NCBI GenBank assembly: GCA_003184365.1
Contig: NKYR01000118.1
Span: forward strand, 1-64,000
From: Evernia prunastri
Lineage: Eukaryota; Ascomycota; Lecanoromycetes; Lecanorales; Parmeliaceae
DNA length: 64,000 nucleotides
Direction: 5' to 3'
This document shows, piece by piece, positions 12,002 to 21,534 of the stretch (position 1 is the first letter of the stretch; each line of letters begins with the position of its first letter). Position numbers and translations under genes: made by a program. The notes beneath the pieces were generated by a model, which was given only the letters and a program-made list of their open reading frames with translations, was not told the origin of the DNA and ran no database searches.

Positions 12002-12645
12002 CTAGACCTGGGACATAGCGGGCCCACCTCTTCGGATACCGCGCATCCCCGTCGTCGCACCACCACCTCTTGCCGACAGCCCGGAGAACACCAAGCTTCC
12101 CAGGAACGTGGCGAAACCGAACCACAGGAATGCGGTGACCGCTTGAGCTTCTTGGCATCTCTTTGTGTCATTGTTTGATCCTCGAGTGACCTCGTTGGTG
12201 GTGATGTAGTTCTATATTCACGGGTCAGCTTACGTTGCGACTCGCTTCAATGCCCTTTTGCTCCTCGTGCTTACATTGTTGTGGCAGCTGTGCACGTTCA
12301 GGTAGGCTGCGAGCGCGATACCGCCGATGAGGAAGAACAAGGTATTCAGGGCATCCGCCGCGAGCATGAAGAAAGGCGAGACGGCGAATGCTTCGCTGAT
12401 GGTTCCCGCTATGAGGTAGAATAGCGACAGCATCCCGAAGACGGAAACGAACATGACATAGTTGACGATTGATGGGTTGCCGCCGTGCGAGTCGGCGATC
12501 ATGTTCCCGACGAGCGCCATTATGAGGAGGGTCCAGAAGAACTGTTGGAGAAGGGGTCAGTCAATGCGTTGGGTCACACCAGTTGCGACTGTGGGTGGGC
12601 GCTCACCTGAAGTCCTCGCAGGGACAGATTGATTATGGATGCCAT
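12002..12645 (-). CDS. NCE102: Nce102-like MARVEL-domain plasma membrane protein
   Basis: Three exons, 12645-12607, 12541-12275 and 12211-12002, give 171 aa, close to the 173 aa of yeast Nce102. Four hydrophobic segments are visible: FFWTLLIMALVGNMIA, IVNYVMFVSVFGMLSLFYL, FFMLAADALNTLFFLIGGIALAAYL and TAFLWFGFATFLGSLVF. The loop between segments 3 and 4 holds the HSC and KRCQEAQ motifs found in the fungal family, and the C-terminus is Gly/Arg rich. Nce102 organises eisosome membrane domains and senses sphingolipids; a similar role is inferred. The first exon codes only 13 residues (MASIINLSLRGLQ). Introns are 65 and 63 nt. Confidence 0.85.
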
Positions 12646-13295
12646 TGGGTGGGATGTGGGCAGATGTTGATGAGGAAAGGGAGGGTATTCGATCAATGCG
12701 GTAGTGTAGGGGGCAGTCGAAGGAAGTGAGAGATGTTGGCAATATAAAATTCCTTAAGTATGGGTTGGTTGGAGGATTTTGTCAGCGCGCCGGAAGCTCG
12801 AGGATTTGACTCAACTATGACGAAAGACGCTAATTATTTTTCGCCTTAGCTCCTTACGTCAGCGGCGACCCTTGCCGGACCTTGCTGAGAAATCTGGGTT
12901 GGCTGTTCTTGGCGGAGACCCTTCCGGGGCCTGGATGGAATTCTCAAAGTACGATGAGATGATTGCTATCGCCGCTCTATCACTTCGTACGGTGATAAGT
13001 CACACCCTGCTCGAGGACTACCCGGATAACGCACCCCGAGGGCACGATCCGGGGTAGGGTGTGACTTACCAACGCACAAGGTGATATATGCGATACGAAA
13101 ACGAGAGAATTGAAAACAACCGACCAAGGCATAGAACGGTTCCTGAAAGATTCAAGACTTTGCTATTGCCTCTGCTGTTCGTCTGTGCCATTTTGCATCT
13201 CGCGTTTCGCATCGATCCATTATATTGTCTTTCATAAGCTAAAACTACGATACGATACGCGCATTTTCCACATTGCAGCCCTCAAAGGCGATCAC
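12646..13295. other. Intergenic, 650 bp
   Basis: It contains the promoter of the MARVEL gene, which reads to the left, and the 3' flank of the MFS gene. An inverted pair of GGTGTGACTTA-type sequences around 12,991 and 13,058 (TAAGTCACACCCTG / CAGG-like GTGTGACTTACC) could form a hairpin; no gene is seen. Confidence 0.4.
12990..13071. repeat. Inverted repeat around TAAGTCACACC / GGTGTGACTTA
   Basis: GATAAGTCACACCCTGCTCG near 12,991 is matched in inverted order by GGGTAGGGTGTGACTTACC near 13,054. The 11-base arms are perfect complements separated by about 50 bases. The function is unknown; it could be a small hairpin or the remains of a MITE. Confidence 0.5.
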
Positions 13296-15060
13296 CTACC
13301 GGCGGCGCCACCACAAGCGTCCGAACCCTCTCTCCTGCAGCTCACGTTTCGCGGCTCCATCCATCATCGCTCCCTCGCCGTCAGTGGCAGAGCTACCGCT
13401 GCTCACTTGTTTAGCCCTTGATCCATTGCCGACAAACCGAAGCAGCAATGTATTGACGAACGCGCTGAGTATGGACAGGCAAAGAATGCCGACCATCACC
13501 AGCGTGCTCTTCCGATATTGCTTTCTACCAGGCTTGCTGTCTGCCGGCCAACCCGTAAAGAGGGCGTAAGTGGTCAGGATCGATCCCAGGTTGCCCAGTC
13601 CGGATACTAGCGCGGAGGCAGCTGCGACGCCGACTTCGCCGTGGCGGGGCTGGAAGATCTCGTTCGTCCATGTCATGGTGATGGGGACGGTTGGCCCCAG
13701 TCCGAAACCGACCATGAGCAGACCGCCGTATCGTGGCCAGGGATTCGCTTCGCTGCCGCCGTAGGTGGTTAGGAGGAGACCTGCGATCTGTATACAGACG
13801 GGTACGCTGAAGAAGAGCGCGCGGTGGTGGTGGAAGCGATCTGAGAAAGGCGTGACTAGAAGGATTGCAATAAGATCCATCTGTATGGGATCAGTCAGTA
13901 GACAATACCTCCACGAAGATGTATGTGTGCCTTACAATCCAGATCGGAGCAGTCAGCAAACTGAGGTCGATGCTGGTGAGTTTCGAATTCGTGGCCTGGA
14001 TGATAACCGTAGCGTAGTTCTGTACGCCTATTCCAACACCAACCACACCAAAGTACATAAGCAGAAGCGGCCATACCCGCCAGTCGATGACTACATGCCA
14101 TAAATCCTTGACACCCCACCGAGATCGATGGTAGACCCGGGTCAAGTCACGATAATGAATCAACGCATCCTCGCCTGTCAAAGCAGGCTTGCTTTGCGGG
14201 ACCCACTTGTGCCAGCCGGTCCGGTCCGGGACTTCCCCCGGTGGTAACGGTCGGTCTGGAAGCCACCAGAGCAGACTGAAGCCGACAAGGATCCCCACAA
14301 GCCCGTAGAGCAGAAACATCCACTGGAAGCCCACCAGCCCCCCTAGACCATCCATCTTCTGAAACCCGGCCGAGACCAGACCCACCACGGCGGCGGAGAC
14401 CTGGGCCGCGGTGAAATACTGACCGATCCGCTTACCGGTGCGTGACGGCGGGTAGAAAAGGGTGAGGTAGTAGGCCATGCCGGGCCACATGCCGGCGATG
14501 ACGATCCCGAGCAGCAGCCGGAGCAGATACAAGCTCCAGGCGGCTTTCATGGCAGCCATGCAGCTCCCGATGATGCCGACGCCGATGACGATCCGGCTCA
14601 TCCAGACGCGCGGGCTCAGCCTCGTCATGATGAGGTTGGACGGCAAGTCGAAGACGACGTAGCAGACGTAGAAGAGGGCCAGGCCCGTGGAGACCTGCTT
14701 CGGCGTCAGGTGCAGGACCTCTTCCAGGTCGTGGTGCTGCGCTTCGTTCATGGTCTGCGAGAGGCCGACGTTGGATCGGATGGCCGAGCAGAGGAAGTAG
14801 AGGACCCAGAATGCTGGGGAGCTGTTAGTGCGGCGCCGGGTTGGGAAAGGCTTCGGTTTGGAGATGTACCTGGGATGATGCGGCGGTCGAGCTTCCTGGA
14901 TGCGATATGTGGTCAATCAAATTTCCAGTATCTGTCCTGGCACAGCTCACCTGTAGACCCTCTCGATCCTTGCAATATCAGCAGTCTCGAGCACCGCCTC
15001 GGGATCTCCCCCACCTAAGCCCGAGGAAAGCTGCCCTACCGTGGGAGCTTTTTCCTCCAT
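13296..15060 (-). CDS. MFS permease, anion:cation symporter type (Dal5/Tna1/allantoate permease family)
   Basis: Four exons, 15060-14951, 14895-14870, 14813-13936 and 13880-13296, give 532 aa. The 26-nt second exon is required: it yields the family hallmark RKLDRRIIP just before TM1 (FWVLYFLCSAIRSNVG). About twelve hydrophobic segments follow, with the family patterns GLALFYVCYVVFDLPSNL and LRLLLGIVIAGMWPGMAYYL, a central loop with Pro/Trp after LLWWLPDRP, and a basic C-terminal tail. Members import organic anions such as allantoate, nicotinate, pantothenate or biotin precursors; the substrate cannot be told here. Introns are 45-62 nt with normal donors. An ATG 26 codons upstream is in frame, but the one at 15060 gives the usual cytosolic N-terminus. 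Confidence 0.88.
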
Positions 15061-15476
15061 ATTTGAATCTTGCAATCGATTCAATATCTGTTCCCAAAAA
15101 GAAAGGAAGTGAATAGATTCCGACGCAATTCCTCGCACAGAGAGACCAATTTCCCCGTCGCGAGGACAATGGAAGAAAAGACGAGGAAGGAGGGCGTCAG
15201 CAACTCGACTGCCCCGCTATCAGAAAGAAATCGTGCATATGCACGATGGACGATTTGTTAAGCGGCCGGCATGAAAAAAGAAAGCTATGAAACTTTTTAT
15301 TATTTGCTTTAAAAACTTTAGCGATACCGGAGTGTGCAGGAAATCGTTTGATGCGGGGAAAAGATTTGCCGAAAATTCAAAAAAGTAATTGGCCATGTAT
15401 TTGCAACCGCTATCGCACGTACAGTAGTCTCCAATTCCGTTACTCCATATTCCAAACGGAAAGAAAATGATCGACA
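15061..15476. other. Intergenic, 415 bp
   Basis: This is the promoter region of the MFS gene (which reads left) and the 3' end of the next minus-strand gene. A near-palindromic GTGCATATGCAC lies at 15,234-15,245. No coding signal is seen. Confidence 0.4.
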
Positions 15477-17212
15477 TCAAACCATATCCTTCCCGTCCAA
15501 CTTCATCTCTTGCCGCCTCACGCTCTCGCTCCGCCAGTTCGTCCAGAACACCCAAGCGCCCAGGACGACGAAGGTCAAGGGCGCTGTGATGACCCAGTAC
15601 ATCCAAAAGGGCTGGTCTCTGAGGCTTTCCATGGAGAATAGCGTCTGTGGGGGCGAAGTCCGTGATTAGCATCTCCTGCTTGACCGGGGCCACATGGGGC
15701 ATTGACTCACAGCGACGAACGTGCCGGGGAAGAAAATGGCGCCGAGGACCACGAGGGACTTCATGGCGGACGAATCGCGGTTGGTGGCCTCGGATATCTT
15801 CTGCGTCGTGATGTTATCTCGTTGCGCGAATCGGTTGTAGACCTGAAGTACTTCAGAGCATATTCAGGAGCTAGACGGGTCGTATGGAGGCCAAAGGACA
15901 GATGGGCAAGGCTTACAGCGCCAACTTGGTTGTCTACTCTTTTGGTCACCAGTTCGACGTCCAGCTTGGCCATCCTGACCTGCGTCTTTAGATTCCGTAC
16001 CCACTGTAGCATTGATGTTCCCGTGGCGGTCTCTTCCTGATCTTCTACCAAACTTTCTAGGAGAAGTTCGGTCCAAATCGACACAGCTTCGATCCTGCGG
16101 TAGACCACTGCGGCTTGGATCTTCAGACCATGTACCACCCTCGAAAGCTCCACGTCCGGCTTCGGCTTCGCGTCTCGGGCGATGTAGTCGTCCCATGTGT
16201 GTTGGCCCGTGCTGTGCTCGATATCCATTACGTCCTGCTTGATCTCCGATGTCTGCTCTTTCCACACCTTTAGGCTCATCTCCGTGATGATGGTCTGGAA
16301 TAGCAGTTTGTGACCTATCAACGACTTGTGGAAGAGGATCTGCTCCTTGATTGTCTTCATTTCGGCTTCGTCCGATTGCAGGATAATCCCGGTGGTGGTA
16401 CCGTCGCTGGGGTCGTAACTGTACGCCGTGATGATTGTGTTCTGGAGGCGTAGCAATCCCAAGAAACCTGGCGCTCATGGCAATCGTGAGCCTATGCGAG
16501 TGGAGAGCAGTGTAATACAACGGAAAAAAAAAAGTAACCGACTCTGAATACGGAGGGGGCCTGGCGACTGGTCTTGTACAATGAAGCTGGAAATATGACT
16601 CGCAGCAGTGCGATGCTCTCCCAGATCCAGAATCTGCCGCGAAAGCCTACAGCGATCTAATATCATCGTGAAAGTAGAGCGCTTAAACGGGACAACAAAT
16701 GTTTCGACCTGGCCATGGATATGTGACGATTTCCGTGGCTTGGCAGGTTTAGGGCGACCAAATCTGCAAGGCGTAAACGAGACAACTCTGTATCAATAAA
16801 CAATGTATTGTACGGAATACACCAACATGATACGGATTCCATCGCGGCATACTTGTCCATGTACTGGCGAAGGAATCTCGAATCTCCCCTGCATATCTGC
16901 TCAGACCAACCAAGACCTCCAGAGCGGAGCACCCACACGTTGGTCGGCCCACGCTTCTACCTCTCCGTCCGTGAGGTATCCTTCCCTTATCGCATACTAA
17001 ACACAATCCTCAGAACATCTTCCCATCGTCCGTAGGTAGCCCCTTACCTCGGATCCGTCGCGCCATATCTCAAAGAAGGGGTTGCCAGGGTCTGCGGCGG
17101 GGACAAAGAGTCCTGGCCGTGAGGATAGGGTTTCATAGTTGATGGAATCCATCGATGATGCTGGAGGTGCAAGGGCCGGTCTCCTGCCGCCTTTGACGTG
17201 GTGTTGGGTCAT
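15477..17212 (-). CDS. CorA-like fungal membrane protein with a C-terminal TM pair
   Basis: A seven-exon model gives 427 aa: 17212-17048, 16996-16961, 16888-16814, 16708-16552, 16467-15917, 15842-15711 and 15644-15477. The last four exons are well supported. A long helical region (LDVELVTKRVDNQVGA) leads to VYNRFAQRDNITTQKISEATNRD, then two membrane helices (MKSLVVLGAIFFPGTFVATLFSM and FWMYWVITAPLTFVVLGAWVFW). This is the CorA/Mg transporter fold, but the GMN signature is absent, as in many fungal orphans, so ion transport is unproven. The 5' part is less sure: the phases agree, yet reading straight through the proposed third intron stays open in the same frame except for one TGA (16905-16907), so a longer exon with a nonsense change is possible. 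The 157-nt exon uses a GTATTC donor. Confidence 0.65.
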
Positions 17213-17428
17213 CAGGGAGAGCGTGGGGGCGAGATCTGATTATTAGCGAGGCTGCGAGCTGAGGCTCTGTGCGCCATCCGGCTGAATCTGGACTAGTGCT
17301 GATAGCGCTCGCGTGCTAAATCTAGAGACAGGAGCAGGTAAGGTAGGTACAGGCTTAGATAGGCCAACAGAGGTTCGATCAGGTGCTCGAGTATAGATTG
17401 CTATCTATGAATGCCGTCACTCGGGCTG

Positions 17429-18314
17429 CTATGCCATCTTGCTATCATGAGACCGAAGCTTCTGGCAGTACTCGGGCTCCGGCACTGCTCTCTCCCAAGT
17501 GACGACTCCTTCATCCCTCACCATTCTATCGAAAGCTTCCAAATCATCCAGCTTATACTCTTCTATCCGCCACCTTGGTTTGATCACGAAGAGGTAGTGC
17601 GGCTCCGTTATCGCGACGCTGAAATCTACCAGGAGCCCGCCCTTGTAGTTCCGCGCCCGAACATCCATGGGGTAAACGCCCAGTTTTCGCATCCGCTTCA
17701 GATCCCTCAAGATCTTCTTGACGGATTTCGTGGTCAATGGTACATCTTCACTGATCAAGTCTTTCACGATGGCTCTGAATGGCTGTCTTCTCGAAGCTGG
17801 CTTCAGATACTCGCTGCCAGGCCGGTTCCATCCTTCAACGTTGAAATTCTTTCTTAATTCCTCTTCCCTTTCGGCCGGGATCGTCAGATAGCCATGGCAG
17901 CGCACCGCTACTTTCCCGTTCAATCCTGCGTCGACGAGCCGCCCATAAGCGCGGCATTCGTTGTAGAAGGGATCCATATGGCCGCGCAGAACATCGACGG
18001 ATATGAGGTCGTGCTCCTTGCCGAACAAAGCGGCGCGGTCATCCTCATCGTTGTAGAATTTGAACTATGCGAGTCAGATCACACCGAGGAGAGTGGGGGT
18101 TTGAAGAGGATCTACGTACCACCTTCAGTGCGTATGTCTTGGAATTTATCGAAACTTCGAACACGTGCGCGTGCCCTCCTTCGGAAGAGACATCGGAGTC
18201 GCTATCGCTTATGAGACGTAGAATGTTGATGGGGGCGGAACGATCTGGGAATGGAGAAAGCTTCGGCCCTTTGCATTTTGGAAGAGGCTCGTCGTAAAGA
18301 GGTGGTCCTGGCAT
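17429..18314 (-). CDS. FTA2-like (Sim4 kinetochore subunit) kinase-fold protein
   Basis: Two exons, 18314-18120 and 18064-17429, with a 55-nt intron (GTACGT donor) give 276 aa. Visible elements: HAHVFEVSINSKTYALKV (a kinase-like beta strand with its Lys), FKFYNDEDD, then MDPFYNECRAYGRL, CHGYL, AIVKDLI, LGVYPMDVRARNYKGGLLVDFSVAITEPH. This is the pattern of Pfam Kinetochore Sim4 complex subunit FTA2, a family strongly expanded in Pezizomycotina. The equivalent of HRD reads MDVRARN and that of DFG reads DFS, so true kinase activity is doubtful. The real kinetochore member cannot be told from the paralogs; given its accessory neighbours I think it is a paralog. Confidence 0.75.
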
Positions 18315-19044
18315 TGTAAAGGGTCAAGGTCCAGTAGAGCGAACGAGCTGCTGGACTTGAGAAGGAAGCGGCGTTTGATGATGTGTAAAGGGAGGATGAA
18401 AGTACAGAAACCGAGGAGATGGATGGACGAACTCATCCAAGAGTAGCGTGCCTATCTATTTTAGGTGTTCCCGAATTTTTGGAGACACGAATTGTTAATC
18501 CGTCTTATCTAAATCATATGCACCTAAGTGCGTGATATAAAACCATTTTCCAGGATTCAAGTGATCAATTCAAAAATAGAGCGGGAAGATGCATGCTGCA
18601 TGCCCCTCCTCTATCTATGCCACCCAGAGCCAAATGACTGTTGTAGCAGGGCACGGCGTAAATTGAGGCATGTGACTAAACAGACTGTCAATGTTTTGAC
18701 CGCCTGGCGGTTCTATATCCAATCATGAGCGCTCGTCGCTCTTCATCTCCGGAGCTGAGGCTGAAGCGTACCGACGATCGTACTAAGCTCAGTTTCATGT
18801 TTGTTCAAAATTGGATGTGAAAAGGTGGCAATCTATAATTAGAGCAGTGGCAAGATACTACCTCGCGAGGGATACTATATCGCGTGACATTATCTTAAGT
18901 GAAGCTAGGTTATTGCAACAGATGGGTGATCTCCATGATCATCTTCCGGGATTGTCTCACGGTTCCACACAATGTAAGAAAGGTCCAATTCTGTCCACAT
19001 CTTGAAGAACCCCGTTTCAAAACCCCCCCGCTCAACACTATCCA
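18315..19044. other. Intergenic, 730 bp, rather AT-rich
   Basis: It lies between the divergent 5' ends of the FTA2-like gene and the broken orphan at 19,045, so it should hold both promoters. The AT-rich part near 18,440-18,560 has no open frame of note. Confidence 0.4.
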
Positions 19045-19903
19045 ATGTCGATCAAGGAAGGACCATTCCTCTGGAAAGCACACCTGGGAGTTTCTCCAGC
19101 AGATCTGCCACTGATATCATTGGGTGCCACTGCACGCTCGAGGTGTTTACAGCAACGAGGTTGCCATTCTGCCAAACACTTGACGAAGGTTTCCTCGTGT
19201 CCCATAATCGTCAAGAAGAACCAGCCTGTCGTGTTTATTGCGCTGGAGGGCGACTGGAGTCACCCAAAGGGTCGCCTTCCGCACATCGTGATATACATAT
19301 ATAACGGCGGTCAAACAAAGCGTTCCGGAGACGATGCCGGACTCCGCCCAGACTGGGCAGGTGTGAAATCGTCCCGCGTCGCATTCAGTGAGTCCAATAC
19401 CAACATAAGAGATCTCTTGCTCGGCGATACCAAGTTTAGTATAAAATGGAAGAGCGCCAAAATCGAGCGTGGTCGCGTAAAGAAGTCTTTGGAGAAGCAC
19501 AATTGGCTTTTACCCTTGTCACAGATCTATTCACATCGTGTTAAAGCCAACGTACGATATGGATACATCATTACCGACAAAGGACTTGTGATTGTACGGG
19601 TACGTCCATCTGAGCAAAGCGACTTCGGCTCTGAAATACCTATCTATACCACCGGTACAACTCTGGGTGGCGACGCTAGCCAAGCCATAGAAACGGTGGA
19701 ATCAATAGAAAGAAAACCCCACAACACCGGCGTTTCGGGCAATGGAGGTGTGGATCCCGGAATAAAGAACCATCTCGTGGCAGAACCAGGCAGACGAAGC
19801 GCGCGAAAATTCCGATGCGGTGACTGTGTATCTGGCGCTATGGTGGCTCCATCTTATGGCTGCAGATAGTAGTTCCAACCAGGAGCTGTATCCTGCTCTG
19901 TGA
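19045..19903 (+). pseudogene. Fungal orphan of the RYGYIITD...LALWWLH type, disabled
   Basis: Exon A (19045-19599) ends at a good GTACGT donor after RYGYIITDKGLVIVR. Exon B, from the acceptor at 19708, reads FRAMEVWIPE, then TAA (19763-19765), and stays open in the same frame for 45 more codons including TVYLALWWLHLMAAD before TGA at 19901. The two blocks RYGYIITD and LALWWLHLMA are conserved together in a large family of Pezizomycotina proteins of unknown function. A stop between them means the copy is truncated before its most conserved C-terminal helix. One C-to-T change (CAA to TAA) would explain it. The 5' end is uncertain: the first 60 codons are not recognisable and the ATG at 19045 is simply the first in frame. 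Confidence 0.5.
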
Positions 19904-20270
19904 GATACTGTCTGGAGCGCTGTATTGGGATGCCAATCCTTCCGCTTTCTTGCTTCGAACCCATCACAGAGGAGACGTCGGTTCGCTCATACCATATCTG
20001 ACCCTCGGCTTCAGGCTCTGAACCTAGAGTCGATGTCCAAAGGCGAAAAGCAGCCCAGATGAGAAGACGAAGATGACGACGATGTCGGACGTATCGATGA
20101 ATAGAGACAGAAACGCAAATTGCAAGGATGGGACTAAATAGTTGTCTTGTTTCTGCACAGGAGACCCACTGGTCCAGCATACCCTTTTCCGAGTACCCTT
20201 GTTGTTACCTCAAAGAAGCCTCTACAACTACCGCTCCAAGTTCCCCCATACCAGATGTAGTGACCTCGAT
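19904..20270. other. Convergent 3' region, 367 bp
   Basis: It separates the end of the broken orphan (plus strand) from the stop of the gasdermin-like gene (minus strand). No coding signal or terminator motif could be picked out. Confidence 0.4.
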
Positions 20271-21236
20271 TCATTTAAACTCATCTTCAATGTCTTCTAG
20301 CTCCTCGGCAAACTTATCCCAGTACTTACTTCCGTACGACTCTTCGGACGATTCCTCTTCCGCACCATCCGCGGCAATCTCATCGACGTCGACCTCGGCA
20401 GCACTGGCTTCACCCCGACTCGCTCGCAAGTCAAAAACATTCAATAGCCTCAGCTGCTTCAACGATAGCTCGGTTCCATCTCGAACGTCGAAGTATTTCG
20501 CTTTGACGCGGTGGTACTGCGCAGCCCACACTCTTTCGCCGGGGAAAGTGGCACCGCCGCCGACGGTGATGCCGCCTTTCGTGTCCCACTTTGCGTTCGG
20601 ATTCATCTGCAGAGCGGCAGCGATCCCGGACGGATCTGGCAAGGGGACTGTTACTGATCCGCCTACGGCAGAACTCTTGCCGGCAATACTCAAGCATGTG
20701 GCGTCTTTCATGAGGTAGAGGCCCGTCAATAGCCAGATCTTTGGATCTTGCATGGTCAGCCCGTAATAGTACCTTAGTTTTCGGGACACGGTGAGACGTG
20801 ACTCCAGCCAGAATCTCGCTTCGTCTGATTTGAGTGTGACGTTTTCGAAAAACTTGGCGGGCCTACTGCATTGTCAACATCAAGTTGCTTCCACATGGTA
20901 TCGATTAGGATCTTACTTCAGAAGCTCGACTTTGGAACCAGATTTTGCAACAACAATGTTGTATGTGTCATTCGTACGCGAAACGTTGAGCTCTGCAAGG
21001 TTCAACATGCCCCCGCCAACACTGCATCCTTTGCCCCTGCTAAAGCTCACCCAGCAGTTCTCTACCGGATCGTCGATGGCCCAGAGATCTCGTTGATCTG
21101 CTATCAGCTGCTCATGTATGTAGGGGTCCCGCGTCTTTGGATTGGCAAAATCAAACATTAGGCTGCCTAGAGTCAGTATGCTGGGATTGATACCTTCACG
21201 ATAACCAATGTAGGTAAGCTTTTCCTCCATTGCCAT
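20271..21236 (-). CDS. Beta-rich 304-aa protein, candidate fungal gasdermin-like pore former
   Basis: Two exons, 21236-20917 and 20865-20271, with a 51-nt intron give 304 aa without signal peptide. Visible order: LTLGSLMFDFANPKTRDPY (residues about 18-36), a GGGMLNLAELNVSRTNDTY and VVAKSGSKVELL strand region, then after the intron FFENVTLKSDEARFWLESR, a WLLTGLYLMKDATCLSIAG hairpin-like segment, GGSVTVPLPDPSG, and ERVWAAQYHRVKAKYF. The last 50 residues are strongly acidic (EEESSEESYG, EELEDIEDEFK), a plausible short inhibitory tail. The alternating pattern and block order resemble the fungal gasdermin-like family as I remember it; the assignment is by pattern and by the neighbouring CHAT protease, not by a search. 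An extra 5' exon is possible because the frame stays open upstream to an acceptor-like GATACAG at 21,268. Confidence 0.5.
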
Positions 21237-21534
21237 GGCGATTTTGCAGTTCGGCCCTTGGAGCAGTTCTGTATCAAATCATAGGTAGTTAATTGAAGCT
21301 GAAATTCTAAAATTAGGTGATCGAACCGCGCTGCCCCCAAGCTATATTCAGTCTAGTGTGTGGCTGCCGAAGGTGGGGACCATCCCCAGGGTGGTCGTTG
21401 CTATCTGGTCACAGTCGTGGGCGACAGCTCGTTTGATACCCATTTCGCTTCCTCTCAAATAGCTGCAATCGGATCACAGAGCGCATATTCGCTTCGACGA
21501 GCGAAAATTGCCATTACATATAAAGTGCACTACG
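21237..21534. promoter_or_regulatory. Shared divergent promoter of the gasdermin-like and CHAT genes
   Basis: 298 bases separate the two start codons, which point away from each other. Any regulation of either gene must sit here or in the neighbouring 5' ends, so co-expression is likely. No specific binding site is claimed. Confidence 0.5.

Noticed and set aside
15864..16520. 218-codon minus-strand frame
   Set aside because: Shifted shadow of the CorA-like exon; composition is Arg/His-rich out-of-frame sequence.
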